Positions 25,658 to 37,079 of a stretch of 64,000 bases of DNA are shown here, piece after piece; position 1 is the stretch's first letter; each line of letters begins with the position of its first letter. The notes beneath the pieces were generated by a model. It did not search any database, was not told the origin of the DNA, and saw only the letters and a program-made list of their open reading frames with translations. The DNA is from Hermodice carunculata (Eukaryota; Annelida; Polychaeta; Eunicida; Amphinomidae): assembly GCA_964020975.1 (NCBI GenBank), contig CAXHWN010002574.1, forward strand, positions 57,501 through 121,500, given 5' to 3'. The translations under genes were made by a program, and so were the position numbers.

Positions 25658-26240
25658 TGGAATACGTGAAATCGCATTGCAATACTTCACAGCCAAATTT
25701 CAAGGTATACTCTAAGTGCTATATTCTAAATAACATTTCTATTCTAAAATAATATGGATATTTAAAATGGCCCAATCACAACTTTGTCTTTTAATTGAAA
25801 CAGTGGGGTAGTTGATCAGGATAGCATATTACTAGGCCTTTTGATGTACATTATTGAGGTAATCCTTTCATCCAAATTTTGCTTTGCTTTATTTAGAAAT
25901 TGATAATATTCTCCAGTAGAATCTTACACTCTTTCACATATGAATCGCATACATTTCACGTCTTTAGAGTTTTATAAAAATAAGGAACTTAAATTGCAGT
26001 CTTTGAATTGTTAAAAACGAAACGGTGGTGTCCTCCATTTGTAAAATCGTAAATTGTGGACCTTTTGAAAATAAATGCCGATTTGAATATCGCTCAGAGA
26101 GAGAGAGAGAATTTATTCTGACACTGAACTTTGCCACTCTTCTGCTGGATGGTGATCTAAAACGAAGCTGGATCTTCTTAATTAAAACCCAGATCCTAAA
26201 ACTTCTATGAAGCAACCTATACACCATTTGGAACTTGAAG

Positions 26241-26419
26241 TAGCCTATGAAGGCTGCTATTCTTTCATAGCATTTTGTTGATCGACATAATTGGAAGTCT
26301 ACTTCATGCACTGAGGAAAAGTTTATTAAGTAGCCTATGAAGGCTGCTATTCTTTCTTGCATTTTGTTGATCGACATAATTGGAAGTCTACTTCATGCAC
26401 TGAGGAAAAGTTTATTAAG
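26241..26419. repeat. Recent tandem duplication, units of 90 and 89 bp
   Basis: Both units start TAGCCTATGAAGGCTGC and end GAGGAAAAGTTTATTAAG. They differ only in a small indel or substitution patch after TCTTTC, so the duplication is young. It produces a repeated His-Glu-Val-Asp-Phe minus-strand frame that is not a gene. Confidence 0.9.
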
Positions 26420-26567
26420 CCGTAACAAATGGTCTAGCCACCAACAACATTTTGGACAAGTTTATATTGATTACATACAATGATCCCTTTGCTTGTTGTG
26501 TTGGCCTCAACCTCACTATCACGATAATAATGAAGACGTATCTTGTCATGCTAGTTAAGTAAAGCAG

Positions 26568-26568
26568 T

Positions 26569-26640
<72 letters not shown>
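26568..26640. repeat. (TTTC)n microsatellite
   Basis: About 18 uninterrupted units. The Lys-Glu-Arg repeat frame on the minus strand is an artefact. Confidence 0.95.
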
Positions 26641-27277
26641 GTAATTGGTGTAGGACGTTTTGCTGAAAATTGGAGTTTCGTCTGAATGCTTTGAACTCCT
26701 TCTGGCAGAGCCCTTGTTAATACATCAGGTTCCTGTGTTGCGGCCCCACCCTGCACTGGCACAGCACATGTTCATGATCACATGAGTAATAGAAAAGAGA
26801 AGAGAAAAAGAAAAACACCAAAACATGCCCCCCAAAATTCTGGCTTCATCATTCCTTGTCCCGACCCAGCAATATGCATTCATCGGTTGATCAATGTTAA
26901 TTGCCCGCATCATTCCACTGAAAGTGATTTTTCAAGGAAAAAAACAAAAAAGGGACAAGAGAACCGGAACAGGATACCTTCTGCATTACCTCCATGGATC
27001 AAGGCCTACATGTACATGCCCATAGTTATCCACATTCAATGTGTATAAAAACACAATGAATTGAATTAGAACCACAATAAGCATTTTTTTATATATTGGT
27101 CTGAAGATACAGGACTTAACACGAAGAAGAGGCATGAGATATGGTTTTTAAATTATAATCCGAGCACTGAGGATCCTGACCTTATAGGTTCAAGCTTTTT
27201 CTATTACCAGCAAATTATGGTAACATAATATCGGCACCTCATAAGAAAAACATTACCAAACGAAATGAATTTTTAAC

Positions 27278-27559
27278 TTGCATGCAACTTTTCATTGGAT
27301 ATTATCATGGTTATCTATGAAACGACAATCATCTATTGTAGTACCACCTGTCAGTGGCATATTTCGAATTCCAAATTCGGAACTGATTTTACATTCTACA
27401 AAGACCGCTTGTATATCAACAGAGAAGGAATGCCAGACCAACGCATCATACAGTGACGAGCTGCGAAATTATTCCGATGAAATACCAATTTCAGAGGACA
27501 ATAATCTTACTTTTAATGACCAAGCGCGAACAAGAACACAATCATTTGAAAAGCTATAA
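27278..27559 (+). CDS. Candidate short coding segment, unrecognised
   Basis: A 93-codon open frame whose later part (STEKECQTNASYSDELR, then NYSDEIPISEDNN) has the Ser/Glu/Asp-rich look of a cytoplasmic tail rather than of random AT-rich DNA. I do not recognise a family, and there is no upstream exon I can identify. A pyrimidine-containing stretch ending in AG precedes it, but the site is weak. It may be chance. Confidence 0.15.
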   Translation: MHATFHWILSWLSMKRQSSIVVPPVSGIFRIPNSELILHSTKTACISTEKECQTNASYSDELRNYSDEIPISEDNNLTFNDQARTRTQSFEKL

Positions 27560-27651
27560 CATACTCTAGTCATTAGATGACGTTTCAGTCGCCCTGCTTT
27601 GAAAACAGTGACCTTTGAAGGTCAAGGTTGTGTGCCATAATTCCATCATTG

Positions 27652-27975
27652 CTAGCAGACGGCGCAGCCAGTTTGTAAACAAATTGGATGTGTGTGAACT
27701 GTCCTGTGCCCTATGGATTTTACATTTCTGTTTGCAGCAAGATTATAGAGATCTTCGTCTGTCAATGAAGCGAATCTGTCAGGTATATTGGGTTGTGCAA
27801 CATCAACGGGCACATGCAGTATAGGCCGTTGCACCATTTTCATCTTCCTTAGCAATAGCTGGGTATCAGTAACCCATTTGAGGGGGTCATGTGTGAAAGC
27901 TACTTTACTGCCTATGTCCAAATAAAATAAATGATATTTCCTCAAACCAAGTTCATTCGTTATGTTAATTGTCAC
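27652..27975 (-). CDS. Candidate coding segment, possibly DUF3504/Crypton-like N-terminus
   Basis: A 107-codon minus-strand frame. Its C-terminal part contains IPDRFASLTDEDLYNLAANRN. This resembles the F-x-x-[LV]-[ST]-x-E-[ED]-L-x-x-L-x-x-x-[KR]-[ND] start of proteins carrying a Crypton-derived tyrosine-recombinase-like domain (QRICH1, ZMYM and related families). The resemblance rests on one short block, and the expected S-x-N-T continuation is not seen. Immediately after NRN the DNA reads AGAAAT-GTAAAA, which could be a weak splice donor, in which case the rest of the frame would be intron. The earlier half (LGLRKYHLFYLDIGSKVAF) is unrecognised. It may be an exon, a transposon fragment or chance. 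Confidence 0.25.
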   Translation of the reverse strand: MTINITNELGLRKYHLFYLDIGSKVAFTHDPLKWVTDTQLLLRKMKMVQRPILHVPVDVAQPNIPDRFASLTDEDLYNLAANRNVKSIGHRTVHTHPICLQTGCAVC

Positions 27976-28310
27976 ACTGTCATGCTCTCTCTAGCATACA
28001 ATTTTTGAAATGCCATAGTCCAAGGGTCCCATGACAAACCGAAATGACCCAAAGGCTGTTGCACTGCCCTCTGCTATGTTGAAAATTGATTGTACATATG
28101 CACTCACTGACAGTAGCCTGGTAATTAAAAAAATATTGAAAAAGCACATTTCAGTGGCCGAAACATTCCTACAGTGTTTTTTAAATATTGTTTTCAAGTG
28201 ACCGAGTGATTCTACAGTGGCAGTGTATTGTACTTTTTGAAGTCCAACTTATATTGGCTACTCCTTGGTTGCGGGGTAAGAAGGCATTGTGGTCATAAAA
28301 TGCACTGCTA

Positions 28311-28802
28311 TTCAGGCTTCCTGCTGGTTACTCCTTATTACGGAATAACATCATGATAGAATTGGTGATAACACATAGCCTGACAAGCTACTCTCCAAAC
28401 AAGCGATAATGGGAACAACATTTAAATTCTCTTTCACCTCCAGTCAGTCAATTATGCATGTGAGATTTCAGATATTTGGGAAATTTGACAATTACTGCTA
28501 CATCAGATAGTCTGCATACATTTCACAAACAAGCTCCAAAAATTATAATACATATTCAGGCTCCCTACTGGTTACTCCATAATTACGGGATAACATTATG
28601 ATAGAATTTGTGATAACAGCTACCCTGACAGTCTACTCTCCTAACAAACGATAATGGGAACAACATTTAATTTCTCTTTCACCTTCATTCAGTCAATTAT
28701 GCATGTGAGATTTGAGATATATGGGAAATTTTACAATTACTGCTACATTAGATAGTCCCTATGCATATCCATAATTAAGCTCCCTATATTATAATACATA
28801 AA
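28311..28802. repeat. Diverged tandem duplication, units of about 244 bp
   Basis: Unit 1 starts TTCAGGCTTCCTGCTGGTTACTCC (28311) and unit 2 TTCAGGCTCCCTACTGGTTACTCC (28555). They share CGATAATGGGAACAACATTTAA and TCAATTATGCATGTGAGATTT. Identity looks like 85-90%, so it is older than the 26.2 kb duplication. A weakly similar GGCTACTCCTTGG stretch just upstream at about 28.26 kb may be the remnant of a third unit. Confidence 0.8.
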
Positions 28803-29290
28803 TGAGCCTAGCTGTTCTGATAGTAATTAGGATTAGTGCCACACCAAATTTAAGTGTGCCGATAGTTTACCGTGACAATATATTTCATTTGAAAACAAAG
28901 TCTATCTAGTTTTGAAATCCCACATTTTTAATGAGCCCAGTAGGAGTGACGCAAGCAGAAGTGAAACTGTGTTGTCTTCTGAGAAACTTATCCAAAATAA
29001 AACTCGAATGGTGTTTGAGATACAGACTCAGACCCACTGGATTGATTAGCTATTACAGTTTGTGAAAGTTGGCGAGGTTCTCCTCAGAGGAATCTCGGAT
29101 TTTGTGCCAAATGGCAAGCTTGCTTATGCAAGGTTTCTGTTCAAACAAAGAAGAACACCAAAGATCATCTTGTTATGTCAATTGATTTACAAAAGAAGCC
29201 TACATGCATGACAACACACGTCCACAACATCTTCCTTGTAAAAATAACTGTGGTACCGTGATCTATCAGGATCTTCACACAAAAATCAGC

Positions 29291-29306
29291 ATCTCAGTAA
29301 CAAGTC
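29291..29306. repeat. Probable L1 target-site duplication, 3' copy
   Basis: ATCTCAGTAACAAGTC directly abuts the nine-base A tail (T9 on the plus strand) of the minus-strand L1. It matches 44329-44344 at 15 of 16 positions. Confidence 0.65.
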
Positions 29307-29753
29307 TTTTTTTTTCCCAATATTTTTATTGAGTTCCTCTATTTACAGTATACATATGGTACAATACATTATACAACCTGTATCTGCCATACAGTATAGT
29401 ACAAGAGAGTACATTATGTGCAAGATGTAAAATGTTGCAGCAACTTGTCACATATATGCAAGTATAGTGTTGCAATATATAAAAATACCATGTATAGTAT
29501 ATATATATTCTTTTTTTTACTTATTCATTATACAATTGTTATGATTATGAAGCACAAAATACATTTGATCCAAAAGGGTTTTTCATAGCCATTGTACATG
29601 ATACCCATGATGGTCCACGCATTACAGTGATTACTGCCGGAGATGTGACAATTTAAGTAAAATTGCTTTTTGTAAGGTTTCCCATTTTGCTTTAAATTGT
29701 GTAGTTCTAGCTTTTACTGCACTAATATATTCAAATACAGACATTTTCCTTTT
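29307..29753 (-). other. L1 3' UTR with polyadenylation signal and A tail
   Basis: AT-rich, non-coding sequence between the ORF2 stop and the A tail. A CTCAATAAAAATATTGGG segment on the minus strand gives an AATAAA signal, followed within about 10 bases by the A run. Confidence 0.65.
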
Positions 29754-32424
29754 TTACAGAAATAAAAAAGAAATGAAGTTGATATTTTCAGAACCAAATC
29801 TTTGTGAATAAATATAATATTTTCCATATAAGATACAGTAGTTCAGGTTGATTTTGTTGGGAGTGTCAAACAGGCCAAATATTATAGATTCCTGTGTAAA
29901 TGTAACGCTTTTATTCATATATGTTTCCCAAAAATTAGATAACTGATTCCAAAAGGAATTTGAGGAAGGACAGTCCCAAAATTTATGAACTATTGTTTCT
30001 CTATGTTCTCCACATATTTCGCATATTTCATTGTCTGTAATACCGATTTTATATAACCAGTGCTTGTTCACAATTATCCTATGTATGATCTTGAACTGAA
30101 ATGTTTGGAACTTTGTTTCTATTGTAGTTTTGAGTGACAATGAGAAAACTTTTTCCCAAAACAAAGCAGTGTTGGAGTTCAGTTCTGGAAAGATATGAAG
30201 CCACTTTGTAGCGCATGAGGGTTCACTCACTTCATTATGTTCTATCATTACCCAGTATATATCTTTGCATTTTAATTGATCAAGAGAAAGAAATTTGCCA
30301 TTTATGAAACATTTTAATGCAGTATTGCAGAGAGTTATATTTTGTTTACTTTTGATATGGAATAGCAGACCGAATTTGCAGATACTCAAGAAAGTTTGGC
30401 ACAAACCAAAATTTTTCATTTATTTGTTCTGGTGTAAGAAATTCTCCATTCTCATTTACAATATCATTGATATATTTAATTCCTCTATCATACCATTTTC
30501 TATAAAAAATTATGTTTTTCTGCTCTACTATATTATCATTAAACCAAAGCATTTCTTTACATACCGAAATAGGTGTACTTGGTTGAAATAGAAATAAGAA
30601 CTCATTCCAAGCTTGTAATATATGAATATAAAATAATGGTATTTGTGTCCAGACAGAACCAATGGAGCGCCGACTTTGAAACAAGTCATGAATATTGACA
30701 CCAGGAAAGAATTCTTGAATGATATGCTTCCATTTAGCATTTTCTTCACTGAGGAGCCGTTTGACCCATGTTATTAATAATGATTTGACCTTTACCTCAA
30801 AATTTGATGTCTTGAGACCACCGTGATAAGGCCTTTGGTGCATTACCTTTGCTTTAACTTTAGGAATGTCACTGCCCCAGATGAATGCATCAATCTCTTT
30901 TTGAACTCTTTTTACAATGACTGGAGTAAGTGGTATTGTTGAGGCACTTTAAACTAATTTAGAGATGCCTAAGGATTTGATAACTAGTATAATCCCAATT
31001 AAAGATAAATCACGCATTTTCCATATGTTTAAAACTTAATGCATTTGTTGGAATTTGTCCTCAAAATTTTGAATATATGTATCTTGTTCATCATTGAGAA
31101 ATTTTATGCCTAAAGTGGAAAAGTTGCCTCATTCCATTTAGCAGGTAAATCTCCTGGCTCCCTTCCATAATTACTTCCCATCCATATACATTCAGTTTTA
31201 TCTAAATTAACTTTTAAGCCACAGCAATTTTCAACATTATGCAAGAAATCTAACACTGCTTTTCCAGATTCTACCTTTGAAACGAAACATGTAGTATCAT
31301 CAGCAAACTGACTTAATTTGATCTCTTCGGACCCAATGGCAATGCCTTTTATATTTTGATTCGTCCTAATATGAATGGCTAGAAGTTCAACGGCTAGTAT
31401 AAATAAAAAAGATGACAGGGGGCACCCCTGACGAACACCTCTATGCAGGGAGAAAAAGAATGAAGTGTAACCATTATTAATTACACAGCAGCTAATGTCA
31501 GTATACATAATTTTAACCCACTTTCTGAAATCCTCCCCAAAATTGAAAGTTTGTAAGACTTTGTCCAAATAATCCCATTCCAGAGTATGAAAGGCTTTTT
31601 CAAAGTAAATAAGAAGAATTAATCCTGGTATATTGCGTAAACTTGCTATTTTTATGATATCTGAAATTTGCCTTATATTTTCTCCTATGTACCTGCCTTT
31701 AACATAGCCAGTTTGATCTGAATTAATAAGTTTTGGAAGAAATTTCCGTAACCTTAGTGCCATGATCTTTGCAACTATTTTATAATCTATGTTTAATAAT
31801 GATAATGGTATCCAGTTCTTCAACTGGAGTAAGTTTTTGTTTTTCTTGGGTATTAGTGAGATTATTCCACGTCTTTGATCAACTGAAAGTATTCCTTTTT
31901 CAAATGCATAACTGAAGCTGTCAAGTACTAACTGTTCTATGTCTGTCCAAAAGAATTTATAGAATTCGACAGGAAACCCATCGCTTCCAGGACTTTTATT
32001 GTTTTTTAATTCTTTTAAAGCATTTTTGCATTCACAACCAGTGATGAGCCCTTCGCAGTTAGCTTTCTCTTCATCCAATAATTTAGGGATGTATTGATTA
32101 TCGAAAATGTAATTGTATCTATCATCTCTTGCTTGATGGAGATGTTTATTAGAGGAATATAGTTTTCATAAAATGTTTTTCTTCTTTTATAATTTCTTCT
32201 GAATTATCCATTTCTCTATTGTCAGCAATCTGTAGTTTTGTAATGCATTTTGACTAATAATTTCGTTTTTTTAGGGATAAAAAGTATTTGGTGTTCTTTT
32301 CACCCAGTTCACACCATCTTGCATGGGATCTAATCATGATGCCTTCCACTTGTTGATTATAGATATCATCTAGCTGCAATTGAACCTGTTCAATTTTATT
32401 TTTTGTTTCTTCACTGGGTGATAG
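29754..32424 (-). pseudogene. L1 ORF2, reverse transcriptase and C-terminal portion
   Basis: This is the part of ORF2 downstream of the LTR-element insertion. It encodes the linker (RSHARWCELGEKNTKYF) and then the RT: ALKELKNNKSPGSDGFPVEF, SLLNIDYKIVAKIMALRLR, QTGYVKGRYIGENIR, LILLIYFEKAFHTLEWDYL (motif A), GVRQGCPLSSFLFILAVE (motif B) and LSQFADDTTCF (motif C, about 31.30 kb). Next is a C-terminal domain with PYHGGLKTSNFEVK and a CysHis cluster ICEICGEH...HKFWDC near 30.0 kb. In motif A the usual D-F-x-K-A-F-D reads Y-F-E-K-A-F-H, so the catalytic aspartate (codon at about 31605-31607) is lost. Frameshifts lie near 31.1, 30.4 and 32.1 kb. ORF2 product normally nicks target DNA and copies LINE RNA at the nick. 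Confidence 0.85.
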
Positions 32425-33720
32425 TGTGTCAGAAGTACATGCTATTGTGTTAATGCAGTTCTATCATATCAGTTGGCTTGCAGGTCAGTGACCTCTAGTG
32501 GTCACTTTTATAATTAATGATTGAACTCATGAAACTGGTTTGACCAGTTGGGTTCAACCAGCAGGGTTCAACTTTATTGTACCCATAATGCTTGAGGGTC
32601 AAGGTTAAGGCCTTGGTATATATACTTGGGTGTGAAACCAGAGAAACCACTTGCTTGGGAACTTTGAACAGGGAAAGACAGTTCCACTGTGAGAGATATT
32701 CACATCATCAGCACACATATCAGCCATAGTTTAGGCATGCGTCAGCAAGTCAATACAAGTCAGGGTCTCCAAACTGGAGGTAAGGTGGAAAACTGAAATT
32801 GTATTTTCCATTTCATTTAAATTTTGAGTTTAAAGAATTTAGGTAGTATTCTTATGAAAAATATTATATACATTAGGCAAAGAGACAGAGGGAGTGGCTA
32901 CACCTACCAGGTACAGGCAACCAGTAGACATATGGTGTACAGCCTAGGGTTTTGGTGCCAGCTCCAACACTGTACTACTACTACGACAAGCTTGTGGGTC
33001 CAGCCATACAGAGATGGTGGAACATTATGGAAGCATGTTTTAGTGGACATTTGTGACATTCACGTGTGGTTATTCAGTATGGGTCCAGCCCAAGAGTAAT
33101 ACAGCTATACCAGTAACAAGCACATACAGTAAATGTAATGGTGGTGCCTCATGATGTGTGTGGACAGTAACATTTAGGACTGGGTGAGTCCATTCCAATT
33201 TGGTCAGCTATAAGCCCGCATACATATATGGTTTGAACATATTTGGAAAAGGTGTACAAGTGCACATCTACACAGAGGACATTTCTAAATATCAGTGCCA
33301 GGGGCGTGGCACCTGCAGACTTTTGGACAGCTGGTAAATTAGGTGAAAAGACACCTTCAAAATTAATGTAATAGGCATTTAGTGTAATTTACAGCTATAA
33401 CATTATTTGTGGCATCAAGGCGTGGCAACTGGACTTATATGCATTTCTAAAGCACATGTGCTGGGGCGTGTACATGTAGTACAAGAAATTTATGTATAAG
33501 TTGTAAACAGGTTCTTGGGTGTGCACATTCCACTTTTGGTTGAATTTTCATTTTAACTCATTTATTTCATTCTTTTATTTAGATTTTTTTTTGGCCATGA
33601 TATATGTTTAAGTACAATATATACTCAATTTAAACAAACTTATGGTCTTTGTGTCTTTGTGCTCTCTTAGAATACAATTTTGACTTCAATTTTCTTAATA
33701 TCATCAATTGAATTCCGTGA
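32425..33720 (+). repeat. Left LTR of the Gmr1-like element
   Basis: Begins TGTGTCAGAAG and ends near CCGTGA. A GGTATATATACTTGG stretch at about 32.62 kb is a plausible TATA-type promoter element. The open frame inside it (repeated in the right LTR) is not a gene. The ends are uncertain by about two bases because the flank repeats the terminal bases. Confidence 0.9.
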
Positions 33721-33723
33721 CAA

Positions 33724-33741
33724 TGGGGGCTCGTCCGGGAT
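33724..33741 (+). promoter_or_regulatory. Primer-binding site, tRNA-Pro type
   Basis: TGGGGGCTCGTCCGGGAT follows the left LTR after 1-3 bases. It is identical to the 18-base primer-binding site known from murine leukaemia virus, complementary to the 3' end of tRNA-Pro, so a proline tRNA is the likely primer. Confidence 0.9.
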
Positions 33742-33885
33742 GATGATGTAAACAAAAGAAAAAGAGGAAAGTTCATTAGATTCTGAGAGACATATAGACC
33801 ACAAGAGTGTTCGACTTCTGTCAGATACACTGCATTTGTTTGTACCATTTGAGTTTATGTACCAATATATATGGCTGGAAATTGA

Positions 33886-34930
33886 GTGTTTGAACACAAA
33901 ACAAGTATGGAGAGGTTGGAAAGACTCATGGAGATAGGGAGTCAGTTGGGCTATTCAGGGGGGTCCCTTAGAAAGTTTGTAGATGAGAGGGAAAAGCAAG
34001 TTGCAGATATAGAACAGCAAAATAGAGATCATGAAGATAGATTGAAAGATAGAGAAGAACAGAAATCTCAGGTTGAGAGAAAACACCAGCAGGCAGTTTT
34101 GCAAAAACAGTTAGAATTAGGAAAGTAAAACTTGAATTAAGCACAAAGCAAGCAAGTCAAAATTCTAGTTCTAACTGGTCACAGGGTAAGACATGGACTG
34201 CCAAGGCTCCAAGGTTACCAGTATTTAAGGAAAGTACTGATGATATGGATGCATATTTGCTGAGGTTTGAACGTTTTGCAGAAGTACAAAAGTGGGACAA
34301 ATCAGAATGGGCTATTCACTTGAGTACATTGATTGAGGGGAAAGCATTGGAAGTATATTCTAGGCTCCCTGAAGACAAGAGTAGTGATTATGCTGCACTG
34401 AAAGATGCCTTGCTGAAAAGGTATAGACTGAATGAAGAGGGGTTTAAGAACAAATTTCGGACCTCAAAACCAGAGTCTGGGGAAAGTGTAACACAATTCA
34501 TGTCAAGACTAGACAACTATCTGATGAGATGGATGGGACTTGCTAAAGTAGAGGAAACCTTTGAAGGCCTGAAAGATCTCATCTTGAGAGAACAGTTTCT
34601 CAATGTATGTAGCAAAAGTTTGGCTATATTTCTTGAAAGAAAGAACCCCCAAGAATGTAAAAGAAATGGCTACCCTATCTGAACAGTTTCTGGAAGCTCA
34701 TGGGAATACTTGGGGAAATTTTGTAAATTCCTCAAAAGAGGGGAACAAGTCGACCCAAGAAAAGAAAGTAAGCAAGCCTAAGAAAGTGTTTTAAGTGCAA
34801 TTCAGATTCCCACCTAACTTTTGAGTGTAAAGCAGATGAAAAAACAGATAAATCAAAAACACATAAAGATCAAAGTGGCAAACAGTGCCAGTATTGTGGT
34901 TACCATGGGCATGTCATTGCTGAGTGTAGG
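33886..34930 (+). other. gag region of the Gmr1-like element
   Basis: A coiled-coil-like, Glu/Lys/Gln-rich start is followed by a helical capsid-like segment (about 34.2-34.65 kb; DAYLLRFERFAEVQKWDK, GKALEVYSRLP, LKDALLKRY). This matches the gag pattern from which the vertebrate SCAN domain is thought to derive. Two CX2CX4HX4C zinc knuckles lie near 34.79-34.93 kb. Gag forms the particle that packages element RNA. This is a fossil copy. Confidence 0.75.
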
Positions 34931-35164
34931 AAGAGAAAAACTGCTCAGAAAGCAGCTGCAGCACAAATACAAGTACAGATGGAGGAAAAGTTGCTTGGAA
35001 ACTGTACATCTGAGAAGGTAGGTAGTAAAGAGTCCAAAGAGTCCTGTAAATGTGATGATTGTGGAATCCACTGCTGTTGCATAAATGCAGATTCACTGAC
35101 CTTAAAATGTGGCAATACTGTACCTCTAATTAGTGGTGCATTAAGAGACCAAGTACCAAATCAA

Positions 35165-35425
35165 TCACATATGCCAGTAAGTACGGGGTATGTTAATGGC
35201 AAACAGGTCCCCACATTAAGAGACAGTGGCTGTAGTGGAATAGTAGTAAAAAGAGGTCTGGTTCAAAAGGACCAAATTTTGGACAAGTCACATTATTGTA
35301 TCATGGTTGATGGGACTGCAAAGAAATTCCCAGTTGGAAAAGTTGAAATAGATACTCCTTTCTTAGCTGGTACATTCGAGGTTACTTGTATGGAAAATCC
35401 TGTGTATGATCTCATATAGGCAATG
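35165..35425 (+). other. Aspartic protease segment of the Gmr1-like element
   Basis: A LRDSGCSG motif (the D-S/T-G active-site block of retroviral-type proteases) follows a hydrophobic lead-in VNGKQVPT. It sits directly upstream of integrase, as in Gmr1-group elements. Confidence 0.6.
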
Positions 35426-35889
35426 TGACTGGAGCTGGAGAGCCTAGTGACCCAGACACAAGCTGGGAACCTATTCAACCAGAGAAGAAGTTAGTGTGTG
35501 AAATAAGTGAGTCAGAGGGTAGAAATGAGAATCAGAATGAAGATACAGGTAAGGTGCACACGACAGACAAAAATGACCATGTAGAAGTTATCTCAGTGCT
35601 GACAAGAGGGCAGAAAGAAAAACAGGGTACACCTGTAAAACCTTTGGTTGTGAGTGACTGTGTAGACTCTGTCACTGACAGCAGGATTTTTCAAGAATTG
35701 CAGAGGCAAGATAAAAGTGTAGAGAAATTGTGGAAGTTAGCTCAGGACAAAGAAGTATGTGAAAAGAAAAATGGAATCAAGCTTTGGTACATTATTGAAA
35801 AGGGATTTTTGTATCGCTTGAGTCAGAATCTTTCCAAGACATATGATGAGGTCAACAAACAGTTAGTGGTGCCCTCAGAGCTACGCACC

Positions 35890-37060
35890 AAGGTTATGAG
35901 CTTAGCTCATGAAGCACTATTTGGAGGTCATACAGGGAACCAAGAAGACCCTTGATAAGGCTTTGGCAGCTTTCTGTTGGCCAGGGATGCAGGGAGACAT
36001 ACAAAGATTTTGTAAGTCATGTGATATTTGCCAAAGGACAATTCCCAAGGGAAGGGTGACCCCTGTTCCTCTGGGTCAAATGCCTCTAATAGAGACACCT
36101 TTTCAAAGGGTTGCAATTGACCTTGTGGGTCCCATACATCCCATCTCTGAGAAAGGGAATCAGTACATACTTACCTTAGTTGACTATGCAACCGGATATC
36201 CAGATGCGGTGGCTTTGAGAAACATAGATACAGAGACAGTTGCAGAGGCTCTTATCGAGATGTTTAGTAGAGTAGGAATTCCATCAGAAATACAATCTGA
36301 TATGGGAACGCAACTGGTTTCAGATCTTATGAAAGAGGTGAGTAGATTGCTACCATTCAAGCAGATTAACAGTTCTGTGTATCATCCGATATGCCAGGGA
36401 TTAGTTGAGAAGTACAATGGCACTTTGAAGTCAATGCTCAAGAAAATGTGCCAAGAGAGGCCTAAAGATTGGGATAGATATCTCAGTGCAGTAATGTTTG
36501 CTTACCGAGAAGTACCTCAAGCTAGTACAGGGTTTTCCCCATTTGAACTTCTATATGGCCGTACAGTAAGAGGGCCTATGAATATCTTGAGAGAGATTTG
36601 GACCAAGGAAGAAACCTCACCAGAAGTTTTGACCACATATGAATATGTTGTGAACTTGAGACAGAGGTTGGAGCAAACGTGCAAACTAGCTCATGAAGAG
36701 CTAAAGAAAAATCAAGCTAGGTATAAGTTCTACTATGATAAGAAAACCAAGCCTAGGAAGTTCAGTGTAGGTGACAAGGTATTACTGCTCTTGCCAACAA
36801 ATGAAAATAAATTGTTGATGCAATGGAAAGGTCCATATGTCATAGAGAGAATAGTAGCTGAAAATGACTACAAAGTGACAGTTGCAGGTAAGTCAAAAAC
36901 CTATCATGCAAACATGCTAAAAAGGTATGTAGAAAGGGGGGTAGAGCAGCCAAAAGGAGGGAATGTGCTGAATGTTACTATGGCAGCAGTAATAGAACCA
37001 GGCGAGAGTGATGAGGCAGTTGATGATGATACATTACTGCCAGAATTTCCAAAGGTGAGT
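35890..37060 (+). other. Integrase domain of the Gmr1-like element
   Basis: The N-terminal HHCC finger ends in CKSCDICQR. The catalytic core carries the D,D,E triad in VAIDLVGPI, QSDMGTQ and GLVEKYNG. The C-terminal module has MQWKGPYVIERI (GPY/F type). Integrase joins element DNA to the genome. Its place upstream of the RT is the diagnostic oddity of this group. Confidence 0.9.
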
Positions 37061-37079
37061 GGGCTAGAAGGAAAGGAAA

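Noticed and set aside
32824-33099. 91-codon frame present twice (also 38991-39266)
   Set aside because: It lies inside the LTRs and is duplicated only because the LTRs are.
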